Positions 53,680 through 61,704 of a stretch of 64,000 bases of DNA are shown piece after piece (positions within the stretch are counted from its first letter, which is position 1; every line of letters starts with the position of its first letter). A program made the translations under genes and the position numbers. Source of the stretch: Moellerella sp963519845 (GTDB lineage Bacteria; Pseudomonadota; Gammaproteobacteria; Enterobacterales; Enterobacteriaceae); assembly GCA_963519845.1 (NCBI GenBank), contig CAUQNX010000006.1, positions 1-64,000 of the forward strand, read 5' to 3'. The notes under the pieces are model-generated. The model saw nothing but the letters and a program-made list of their open reading frames with translations. It had not been told where the DNA came from and did no database searches.

Positions 53680-53871
53680 TTATCCATTTGCCTTTTTGTT
53701 TTTTTGATGAAAATGCAAACGTTCATGGAAATAGGTTTTTATATGAGACTCCATAGCATCGACTTTTTGTTCGATAGAATGGATTAAAACATCATCGTTA
53801 TTCATTGCGTCAACACGTTGCATCGCAAGGTTATCAACGAATTCTTTCTGTTGTTCTGAGAGTTCTGACAT
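53680..53871 (-). CDS. Small hypothetical protein (63 residues)
   Basis: A 63-residue soluble, helix-prone protein (MSELSEQQKEF, then VDAMESHIKTYFHERLH). I do not recognise it. A strong SD, AAGGAGAT, stands at the right distance and a terminator follows, so it is a real transcription unit. The acidic start and a basic, His-rich end suggest a coiled helix pair; function unknown. Confidence 0.7.
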   Translation of the reverse strand: MSELSEQQKEFVDNLAMQRVDAMNNDDVLIHSIEQKVDAMESHIKTYFHERLHFHQKNKKANG

Positions 53872-54111
53872 AGCTTATCTCCTTTCTGATGATGATTTAG
53901 GTTAATAACTTATCCATTTTGCCTGAGATTAGTTCTTTTTGAAAGTGGGACTGTTTAACGTAACGGTTTGAACTTAGATGAAAATATTTTCCTGTACTAG
54001 CGTAAATACTGAGTATTTAAAGACAATATTGTTCGGTCAGAGGAATTCATCATACTATCATCGAGTATGAGCTGTTATTCTGCATAAAACTAAATGTTAG
54101 TAGGTCATCTT

Positions 54112-55569
54112 ATGAATAATAAACAACAATACTTAGATATTGCCGAGGGAAAAGGGGAAAGAGAATCCTCATCGATGGTCGCCATTCCTGCTGGCGAGCT
54201 TAGCCTCTTGTTACTTGAGCAAAGATTAGAAGAGCAGAATTTCTTTACTGCGGGCGAAGTCGATTACTTAGCTGACGAAGAAAATAGCTTCTTTTATAGC
54301 TGCAAGCGTGGTGAAGATGAGTTGCGCTTCTATATTTCATTAGTTGATCAAGATCCTGACTATCAAATCAATCCTTACTTTGCGACTGATCCTCTCTCTC
54401 CTGAGCTCTACGCTGAAGTGAGTGCAGCGCCGAAAGCGGTGATTGTTGAGTGTTTATTTCAGCAGCAGCCTCTGATCAGCTATTTATATCAGCTCAAAAT
54501 AGTGCAGATACTGGCGCCTGACTTGCTATTAGGTATTGATATTTCGGCCGCAGGAAAAGTATTTACCCGTGAATGGTTAAATTTTCAATTAGTTGATGAT
54601 TTACTGCCTAGTATTGACTCTCTTTATGTTGTCCATGCCATTTATGATGAGGGTGAAGGGCAAAGTGATAGCGAAGAGCGAGTTCCCACCATGTATTGGT
54701 TCCATACTCATGGCTTAGCGCGTTGTGGATTATCTGAAGCGGAAATTGTAATTCCACATCCTGTCTCTTCTTATTATGGTATTCCAGATCTCTTCTGGAG
54801 CTTCGTTAATAATAGTATCAGTAATGAGCGAATCATCTTTAATGAGCCGATCTGCATTGGTCAGACAGATAATGGCTATGAATATCTGGTTGCGATTCCT
54901 TTTGAAGAAGGGTTACTGCATGTTGGTCAATCAACACCAGTTGATGCCTTGAAGCCGCTCGACGAGATGAATTATGAGTTTGGTGACGCGCAACAAGAGC
55001 GCTTTATGGGAGATTGGAACGATCGCGATGAGTCTCATCAACACCCTTCAGTGATGCTATTTAGAGTTAATCAAGAGACGCCAACGCTAGAGACTTTTTT
55101 TAAAGGCTTTGAAGATCAAAATGCGATGATGTTTATGCGCACTGATGAAGAAACCGCCGAAATGTCGCGTAAAGCCAAATTACGCTGGTCATATTTTATT
55201 CATATGATGGATAATTATGGTCATCAGTCCGATAAAAAGAAGAATGGCTTTTTTGCCAAATTACTTAACAAACAAGAGGAAGAGAGCGAATCTGAATGGC
55301 GCTTTCTGGTGAAATGTGGCATCAGCTACCGTGACGAAGCCGAAGATTATGATGGCCATGAGCATATGTGGTTTGAGCCCGTCAGTTGGAATGGCGATCA
55401 ATTTGAAGGCCGATTGATTAATCACCCTTTTTATGTGACTGAAATGAGTGAAGGTAATATCTATTCATTAACGAAAGATCAGATAACCGATTGGACAATT
55501 TATTATCAAGATGAGAGCTATTCGCCAAACAGTATCTATAAATTACTGAGTGGCACTCAAGTACATTAA
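54112..55569 (+). CDS. DUF4026/DUF2314-type protein
   Basis: The 485-residue acidic cytoplasmic protein resembles DUF4026 proteins with a C-terminal DUF2314 domain (about residues 395-475: WRFLVKCGISY, GHEHMWFEPVSW, FEGRLINHPFYV). Function is not known for either family. The frame opens at an ATG at 54094 with no SD; the ATG at 54112 after TAGG is preferred. A small palindrome TAAATAC-TGA-GTATTTA lies about 90 bases upstream (54003-54019). It is followed 67 bases later by recX. Confidence 0.72.
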   Translation: MNNKQQYLDIAEGKGERESSSMVAIPAGELSLLLLEQRLEEQNFFTAGEVDYLADEENSFFYSCKRGEDELRFYISLVDQDPDYQINPYFATDPLSPELYAEVSAAPKAVIVECLFQQQPLISYLYQLKIVQILAPDLLLGIDISAAGKVFTREWLNFQLVDDLLPSIDSLYVVHAIYDEGEGQSDSEERVPTMYWFHTHGLARCGLSEAEIVIPHPVSSYYGIPDLFWSFVNNSISNERIIFNEPICIGQTDNGYEYLVAIPFEEGLLHVGQSTPVDALKPLDEMNYEFGDAQQERFMGDWNDRDESHQHPSVMLFRVNQETPTLETFFKGFEDQNAMMFMRTDEETAEMSRKAKLRWSYFIHMMDNYGHQSDKKKNGFFAKLLNKQEEESESEWRFLVKCGISYRDEAEDYDGHEHMWFEPVSWNGDQFEGRLINHPFYVTEMSEGNIYSLTKDQITDWTIYYQDESYSPNSIYKLLSGTQVH

Positions 55570-55636
55570 TTTATAGCACCGAATATAAGCAGGCGAATTA
55601 GCGTCTGCTTATCATAATAAGTGAATAATATTTAAC

Positions 55637-56095
55637 ATGATGACTGAAACTGAACTTTATCAATATGCCCTATTTTTACTCTCGCGCCGCGATTATGGGT
55701 CGGGTGAATTACGTAATCGAATGAAGCAAAGAGCTTACGAGAAAAATGAGGGTAATGTAGATGAAAATATTATCGATAATGTTATCCAACAATTTATCGA
55801 GCGAGAATATATTGATGATAAACGGATTGTTGGCCTATTTCTGCAAAGCTATGTGCGCAAATCCTACGGTCCTTTGCGCATCAAGCAATCATTACGTCAA
55901 AAAGGCTTTTCTGCCGAGCTAATTGATATGGCATTTGAAACGGTGGAAATTGATTGGTTTGAACTGGCGGCTGAAGTGAGAGTTAAAAAGTTTGGCGAAG
56001 AGATCCCAACTGATTTTAAACTGAAGGCAAAACAGATCCGTTATTTACAGTATAAAGGCTTCTCTGGCGATATGATTTTTGAGCAGTTTAATTAA
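55637..56095 (+). CDS. recX: RecX-family regulatory protein
   Basis: RecX limits RecA filament growth on single-stranded DNA. The 152-residue protein has the three-helix repeat layout of the family: LYQYALFLLSRRDYGSGELRNRM, IERDYIDD-like REYIDDKRIVGLF, YGPLRIKQSLRQKGFS and the C-terminal YLQYKGFSGDMIFEQF. In E. coli recX follows recA. Here recA is not adjacent, so it is either relocated or a second copy. SD is weak; ATGs at 55637 and 55640 are both possible. Confidence 0.88.
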   Translation: MMTETELYQYALFLLSRRDYGSGELRNRMKQRAYEKNEGNVDENIIDNVIQQFIEREYIDDKRIVGLFLQSYVRKSYGPLRIKQSLRQKGFSAELIDMAFETVEIDWFELAAEVRVKKFGEEIPTDFKLKAKQIRYLQYKGFSGDMIFEQFN

Positions 56096-56619
56096 GCAAT
56101 TTCTGTATAAATATTCAAGCTAAATCGGTTAAGCGTGCATTTTTTTGACAAAGATCTCCTTTTTGCAATTTTTATCGGGTTTATCCTCATCACTATTTAT
56201 GATTTTACTGGTAAGAAATAGAGCCGTTATTTATTTTGTTTGAATATTCAATAGGTTCTCTTATCTTCCATCCTACCTCAACTTAATAATGTAAGCATTT
56301 ACCATCATCTGCAGTTATTATCTATCACTATAAATATAATTTTTAAAGATTTTAATCTTGTTAATTTATTTTATGTAGATTTTAATATCTTATTAATGTG
56401 AGCTAAATTGAAAATATTGCTTAGTTAACATCGATTTTAGACTGGCTTTTGTTTGCATTTCGTGCTGTTATGTTCAACGTTAAAAATCTATTGTCGGCGG
56501 TTAACTTAGTGAATCTACAGCCTTATTTTAGTTTCACCGCCAATAAGCCGATATGCTACAAACGAGATGTTTGCCCATCATAACGTCTTGATACAACCTA
56601 TTATCGACTAGGAAAAAAC
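56096..56619. other. Gene-free region upstream of the porin-like gene
   Basis: An AT-rich region with no recognised gene, RNA or well-matched operator. It must contain the promoter of the porin-like gene. I found no perfect CRP or Fur site. Confidence 0.45.
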
Positions 56620-58068
56620 ATGAAGGCATTTCACTTAACTATGGTAGCGGCTAGCGTGCTGGCAGCATCAACATTATCATTTTCAGCTACTGCAGAAACA
56701 AGTTTAAGTAGTATTGAGGCGCGTTTACTAGCTCTAGAGAAACAAGCTGCGAAATCAGAAGCCAGAGCTGTTGCAGCTGAAGAGAAAGCGATCGCCGCTG
56801 AGAAAAAAGCTCAGCGATTAGAATCGATGATGAATCAACGCACAATGGCTGTAACTTCTACTGTAGCACCAACAAACAGTGCTTCCACGACGACTCCCCC
56901 TTCATCAAACGCTAAGCCAACAACTGGCGTATCCTACAATAATGAATTTGGTGAATTGAAACTGTATGGTGACGTTGAATTCAATATGGACGCCGCAAGT
57001 AAAGCAGGGAAAATTACCTCTGTGCGTACAGCAGTGAATAAAGATGAGCCACAGAAAAGTGATAATTGGGATATTAATGGTCGTATTTTAATTGGTCTTG
57101 ATGGTGAGCGCGCGTTAGCTAATGGTAACTATGCTGGATTTAGCGTTCAGCCTATGGCTGATATGACCGGAAAAATGAATGTCGATGATGCGGTATTCTA
57201 TTTTGGTCAGAAAGATAATTGGGAAGCTAAAGTCGGTCGTTATGAAGCTTATGATATGTTCCCATTAGGTCAAGATACGCTTGTCTCTTATTCAGGTAGT
57301 ACTGCCAATGATCTCTATGGCGATGGCTTCGGTTATATCTATATGATGAAAGAGGGTCGTGGTCGTTCAGGTGACGGTGGTAGTGCTCAGCTGAATAAAA
57401 CGATCGATAATTGGTATTTTGAAGTGAATGCCCTAGTTGAAGATGGCACTGCGCTATTTGATGAGAATTCCTATCATGGCTATGAATTAAATAATAAGAA
57501 AAATGTTATCTATGTCCGTCCTGTTGTTGCTTGGGAGCAGGGTATTTTTAAAGTTGCTGCGGCTATGGATGCTCAAGTTATCAAAAATGCTTATGGTTCT
57601 TCAGAAGGTATGGTTGATGGCAAATGGAAAGACATGTCTAAACGTAATGGATACGGCTTAACTATGGCGTGGAATACCTTGGAGCAAGATCCTGATGATG
57701 GGATTATTGCCACATTGAGTACGGCTTATCTTGATGCCACGGCTGAGAAAGATTTCTCCGTCGGCGGAAATATTTTATGGCGTAAAGCTCAGTTAGGATA
57801 TATTTACGCACGTAATGATATTCGTGACTTTAATCCAGAATATATTAAAAACCCCAGCAATGATAACTCTCTGAATGCAGTACCAGGTAAATACGATCTG
57901 CATACGGTTTTTGCCTCTTACGAAATTCCTAAGATTTTAGATCTAGACAATTATAAGATCTATTTAGGTGCTTATTACTCGAAAATTAATGCCGATGAAA
58001 AAGAGATGATTTCTGGCCGTGATGATGATCGTTATGGCGTACGTGCTCGCTTTAAATATCTATTCTAA
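56620..58068 (+). CDS. Outer-membrane porin with N-terminal coiled coil, sugar-porin-like
   Basis: The 482-residue protein has a signal peptide (ending SATA, about residue 25), then a heptad-rich Ala/Glu/Lys coiled coil (about residues 28-68), a Ser/Thr/Pro linker and a beta barrel ending in KYLF with a terminal Phe. A coiled coil before the barrel is typical of ScrY/RafY/BglH-type sugar porins. Barrel landmarks are GELKLYGDVEFNMD, GYSG-like repeats and VGRYEAYDMFPLGQDT. The transported sugar is unknown. AGGA precedes the ATG. No sugar transport or catabolic gene is adjacent. Confidence 0.78.
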   Translation: MKAFHLTMVAASVLAASTLSFSATAETSLSSIEARLLALEKQAAKSEARAVAAEEKAIAAEKKAQRLESMMNQRTMAVTSTVAPTNSASTTTPPSSNAKPTTGVSYNNEFGELKLYGDVEFNMDAASKAGKITSVRTAVNKDEPQKSDNWDINGRILIGLDGERALANGNYAGFSVQPMADMTGKMNVDDAVFYFGQKDNWEAKVGRYEAYDMFPLGQDTLVSYSGSTANDLYGDGFGYIYMMKEGRGRSGDGGSAQLNKTIDNWYFEVNALVEDGTALFDENSYHGYELNNKKNVIYVRPVVAWEQGIFKVAAAMDAQVIKNAYGSSEGMVDGKWKDMSKRNGYGLTMAWNTLEQDPDDGIIATLSTAYLDATAEKDFSVGGNILWRKAQLGYIYARNDIRDFNPEYIKNPSNDNSLNAVPGKYDLHTVFASYEIPKILDLDNYKIYLGAYYSKINADEKEMISGRDDDRYGVRARFKYLF

Positions 58069-58097
58069 ATAAGCCAGTCATTTTCAGTTGTTTGTTT

Positions 58098-58136
58098 GAT
58101 GCCCCTGTTATAGTTCTATAATAGGGGCATCTCTTT
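58098..58136 (+). terminator. Terminator after the porin gene
   Basis: GATGCCCCTGTTATA (58098-58112) pairs with TATAATAGGGGCATC (58117-58131) with one G-T pair, followed by TCTTTT. Confidence 0.88.
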
Positions 58137-58218
58137 TAGATAATATTCTATTTAATAATTGTTTCTATAATAATATGTTGTACTCTGACGTGTTTTTATT
58201 AAAAAACACCTTGCAGAT

Positions 58219-58232
58219 ATGATCAATATCAT
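58219..58232. promoter_or_regulatory. FNR-like site upstream of dcuC
   Basis: ATGAT-CAAT-ATCAT matches the FNR consensus TTGAT-N4-ATCAA except for the outermost base of each half. It lies 65 bases before the start of dcuC, an anaerobically induced gene in E. coli. Confidence 0.5.
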
Positions 58233-58296
58233 TAAGTTGTGCTGGCTTTTTAGGCAAAGTACTTAAGAAAAAATAATGTGGTGGCAGGAGTATTAA

Positions 58297-59655
58297 ATGA
58301 TTGAATTATTGATAGGGGTAGCTGTTGCTATTGGAGTTGGGCGTTACATAATAAAAGGGTATTCAGCCACAGGCGTATTAATGGCGGGCGGTATATTACT
58401 GCTGGCGATTAGTCTTATGCTAGGTAAAAGTATCCTACCAAAAAGCGTTCCAACAACAGGTTGGGATGTCACCGATATTTTGGAATACATCAAGTTTCTA
58501 TTGATGAGCCGAGGCGGTGATTTAGGAATGATGATCATGGTGTTATGTGGGTTTGCTGCCTATATGACCCATATTGGTGCCAATGATGTGGTGGTGAAAA
58601 TCGCGTCTAAACCACTCAAAATGATTAACTCGCCTTACATATTAATGGTTGCGGCTTATATTATTGCTTGTTTGATGTCTCTAGCAGTTTCGTCTGCCAC
58701 AGGGCTAGGCGTATTGTTGATGGCAACACTTTTCCCGATTATGGTTAATATGGGAATTAGTCGAGGCGCAGCAGCTGCAATCTGTGCGTCACCAGCTGCA
58801 ATTATTTTAGCTCCGACTTCTGGCGACGTCATTTTAGCCGCAGAAGCATCGAATATGAAACTGATAGATTTTGCTTTTAAAACAACCCTACCAATCTCTA
58901 TTGCGGCCATTGCAGCGATGGCGATTGCTCACTTCTTTTGGCAGCGTTATCTCGATAGACGCGAAAATATCACTGCAGAAATGTTAGATGTTAAAGATAT
59001 CAAAACAGATGCACCGCGCTTCTATGCCATACTGCCATTCACACCTATTATCGGCGTCTATGTTTTTGATGGTACTTGGGCCCCATCACTGCATATCGTT
59101 ACTATTATCTTAGGTTGTATTATTCTTACCGCACTCATTGAATTCGTACGCAGCTTTAGCGCTAAGCATGTCTATGGCGGCTTAGATGTTTGCTATCGCG
59201 GTATGGCGGATGCATTTGCTACCGTCGTTATGTTACTTGTCGCTGCGGGTGTATTTGCGCAAGGTTTGAGTACCGTTGGATTTATTAGTGGCCTGATTGA
59301 TATGGCTCAATCCTTTGGTTCTGGTGCGATTATTATGATGATAGCCTTGGTGATTATTACCATGCTAGCAGCAATGATGACAGGTTCAGGTAATGCGCCA
59401 TTCTATGCATTTGTTGAATTAATTCCTCGCCTAGCTTCGCAGATGGGTGTGAATCCAGCTTATTTAGTTATCCCAATGCTACAAGCATCTAACTTAGGTC
59501 GTACCATGTCACCAGTGTCAGGTGTGGTGGTTGCAGTTGCTGGTATGGCAAAAATATCGCCTTTCGAAGTGGTAAAAAGAACCTCAGTGCCTGTATTAGT
59601 GGGTCTGGTTGTGGTGATTATTGCTACCGAAATATTGGTACCTATTACCTTGTAG
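58297..59655 (+). CDS. dcuC: Anaerobic C4-dicarboxylate transporter DcuC
   Basis: DcuC exports succinate and exchanges C4-dicarboxylates during anaerobic growth. The 452-residue inner-membrane protein matches E. coli DcuC (461) almost throughout: IELLIGVAVAIGVGRYIIKGYSATG, SRGGDLGMMIMVLCGFAAYMTHIGAND and VAGMAKISPFEVVKRTSVPVLVG. It is shorter only at the two ends. AGGAG stands before the ATG. An FNR-like site upstream agrees with anaerobic induction. Confidence 0.96.
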   Translation: MIELLIGVAVAIGVGRYIIKGYSATGVLMAGGILLLAISLMLGKSILPKSVPTTGWDVTDILEYIKFLLMSRGGDLGMMIMVLCGFAAYMTHIGANDVVVKIASKPLKMINSPYILMVAAYIIACLMSLAVSSATGLGVLLMATLFPIMVNMGISRGAAAAICASPAAIILAPTSGDVILAAEASNMKLIDFAFKTTLPISIAAIAAMAIAHFFWQRYLDRRENITAEMLDVKDIKTDAPRFYAILPFTPIIGVYVFDGTWAPSLHIVTIILGCIILTALIEFVRSFSAKHVYGGLDVCYRGMADAFATVVMLLVAAGVFAQGLSTVGFISGLIDMAQSFGSGAIIMMIALVIITMLAAMMTGSGNAPFYAFVELIPRLASQMGVNPAYLVIPMLQASNLGRTMSPVSGVVVAVAGMAKISPFEVVKRTSVPVLVGLVVVIIATEILVPITL

Positions 59656-59722
59656 TATTAAGTGAAAGGTCATTATCTCATTGATATCAATATAATGAGA
59701 TAAAAAATATAGTATTTAACTT

Positions 59723-59757
59723 AATCCGAGCGCAACTAATGTGCTCGGATTTTTTTA
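59723..59757 (+). terminator. Terminator after dcuC
   Basis: AATCCGAGC (59723-59731) pairs with GCTCGGATT (59743-59751), followed by a run of seven T. Confidence 0.9.
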
Positions 59758-59928
59758 TCGCGGTTATAGATCGAATTCAGCTAGTTTATAGCTTTTGATT
59801 ATTAAAAATCATATATATCAAGTGTTTCAGTCTGTTTTTTATACAAAAAAGTTAAAGTGAATTAATTTCAACATGGTTAAGGATTGCCAACTGAGTGGTC
59901 TACGGTAATATCTTTTGAGGAAACAATA

Positions 59929-59958
59929 ATGTATAAAAAATATACCATAACTAATTAA
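59929..59958 (+). CDS. Possible nine-residue leader peptide upstream of metY
   Basis: ATG with GAGGAAA about 6 bases upstream opens a short frame MYKKYTITN ending at TAA, 53 bases before metY. The SD makes translation plausible. It contains no methionine run and no attenuator hairpin is evident, so it may be chance. Confidence 0.25.
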   Translation: MYKKYTITN

Positions 59959-60011
59959 TAGCTAAGTAATAGAGACAGCACGGCTAATATAACTTCTCAA
60001 AGGATATTGTA

Positions 60012-61286
60012 ATGAAACTAGAAACACTCTCGATTCATGCGGGTTATTCTCCAGACCCAACCACCAAAGCGGTTGCTGTCCCGATTTATCAAACCACATC
60101 TTATGCTTTTGATGATACTCAACATGGCGCTGATTTATTTGATTTAAAAGTGGCGGGCAATATCTATACTCGTATAATGAACCCAACTAATGATGTTTTA
60201 GAACAGCGAGTTGCGGCACTGGAAGGTGGTATCGCCGGATTGGCCGTCGCCTCGGGTATGGCGGCTATCACCTATGCGATCCAAACCATTGCGCAGGCAG
60301 GGGATAATATTGTTTCAATCGCCAAATTATATGGTGGAACTTATAATCTATTCGCCCATACATTACCTCGTTTTGGTATAGAGACCCGCTTTGCTGAGCA
60401 TAATGATATTGCGGCTTTAGAAGCCTTAATTGACGATAAGACCAAAGCAGTTTTTTGCGAATCAATTACCAATCCAGCGGGTTTTATCATTGATATTCAA
60501 GCGCTAGCCGATGCCGCACATCGACATGGCGTTCCTTTAATTGTCGATAATACAGTTGCAACACCTTGCTTATGCCGGCCTTTCGAGCATGGCGCTGATA
60601 TTGTGGTTCATTCATTGACTAAATATATTGGCGGTCACGGCACCTCAATTGGTGGTATGGTGATCGATTCGGGTAAATTCCCATGGCTTGAACATAAAGA
60701 TCGCTTTGCTATTTTAAGCGAGCCTGATATCTCATATCATGGTGTCAGCTATACAGAACACTTTGGCGCAGCGGCTTTTATTGCCCGCTGTCGTGTGGCA
60801 CCTCTGCGGGGAACAGGGGCAGCCTTATCACCTTTTAACGCCTTCTTGATATTACAAGGTGTTGAAACATTGGCGCTGCGAATGGAACGTCATACCGAGA
60901 ATGCACTTAAAGTTGCCGAATTTTTGGAATCCTCTCCGCAAGTTGCTTGGGTCAAATATGCAGGCTTACCAAGTCATGCCGAACATCATTTGGCATTGAA
61001 ATATATGGGCGGAAAACCAGCTTCTATTATGTCCTTTGGTATTGAGGGCGGCCAAGAAGCAGGTGCTCGTTTTATTGATGCTCTAAATTTAATTGTTAGG
61101 TTGGTTAATATTGGTGATGCTAAATCACTGGCATGCCATCCTGCATCAACAACACATCGTCAACTCAATGATGAAGAGCTGAGTAAAGCGGGCGTATCAA
61201 GAGATATGATTAGATTATCTATTGGTATTGAGCATATTGATGACATTCTGGATGATTTGAAACAAGCATTAGCTGCAGCTAAATAG
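60012..61286 (+). CDS. metY: O-acetylhomoserine sulfhydrylase (PLP enzyme)
   Basis: The 424-residue protein belongs to the Cys/Met metabolism PLP family and matches O-acetylhomoserine aminocarboxypropyltransferases, which make homocysteine directly from acylhomoserine and sulfide. The PLP lysine is Lys204 in HSLTKYIGGHG. Other landmarks are the N-terminal PIYQTTSYAFDDT, ASGMAAI and LGGTYNLF-like YGGTYNLF. The length excludes MetB/MetC (about 385). The ATG follows AAGGA. It probably uses the acylhomoserine made by MetA or an exogenous one. A terminator follows. Confidence 0.92.
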   Translation: MKLETLSIHAGYSPDPTTKAVAVPIYQTTSYAFDDTQHGADLFDLKVAGNIYTRIMNPTNDVLEQRVAALEGGIAGLAVASGMAAITYAIQTIAQAGDNIVSIAKLYGGTYNLFAHTLPRFGIETRFAEHNDIAALEALIDDKTKAVFCESITNPAGFIIDIQALADAAHRHGVPLIVDNTVATPCLCRPFEHGADIVVHSLTKYIGGHGTSIGGMVIDSGKFPWLEHKDRFAILSEPDISYHGVSYTEHFGAAAFIARCRVAPLRGTGAALSPFNAFLILQGVETLALRMERHTENALKVAEFLESSPQVAWVKYAGLPSHAEHHLALKYMGGKPASIMSFGIEGGQEAGARFIDALNLIVRLVNIGDAKSLACHPASTTHRQLNDEELSKAGVSRDMIRLSIGIEHIDDILDDLKQALAAAK

Positions 61287-61300
61287 TCAAACAAGGAAAC

Positions 61301-61328
61301 GGCTACCTTCTAATGGTGGCCTTTTTTT
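61301..61328 (+). terminator. Terminator after metY
   Basis: GGCTACC (61301-61307) pairs with GGTGGCC (61315-61321) with one wobble pair, followed by seven T. Confidence 0.85.
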
Positions 61329-61704
61329 GATTAATAACTATATTGATTAATTCAATAAGTAACATTTATTAAATCAATGGCACTTAATCAATAATGATTT
61401 AAACAGCATTATAAAGTTTAATAAAAACGATTATATTTAATAACTTCACTATATCATCCCACCTACTTTTAAATTATAATTCCTCGCTTTTCGTTGATTT
61501 CGCTCTGATTAAATGGGAGAGGTTAATTTAAATTCTTTCTGTTTAGATAAGATTTATGTCTATTATTGATAATAAGAACATCTTTAAATTATATTGTATT
61601 TAAGTTGATTGCTATATTTGTCAGTCAGTGTAAGTTAGCTGATGTTATTTTATTACACTTTGTATTTTAATCATATTAAAATTAAGAATGGTTGAGAAAT
61701 TGTA
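61329..61704. other. Region upstream of arnT
   Basis: An AT-rich region with no recognised gene. A PhoP-like direct repeat lies at 61540-61556. Nothing else was recognised. Confidence 0.45.
61540..61556 (+). promoter_or_regulatory. PhoP-box-like repeat upstream of arnT
   Basis: TGTTTA-GATAA-GATTTA resembles the PhoP box (T/G)GTTTA-N5-(T/G)GTTTA, with one core mismatch in the second half. arnT is under PhoP/PmrA control in enterobacteria. The site is about 150 bases upstream of the start. Tentative. Confidence 0.4.

Larger units (their letters stand above)
59656..60011. other. Region between dcuC and metY
   Basis: Holds a 10-bp stem TTATCTCATT/AATGAGATAA (59673-59703), a strong terminator (59723-59757) and a nine-codon open frame with its own SD upstream of metY. 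No met box as clear as that of metA was seen. Confidence 0.5.
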
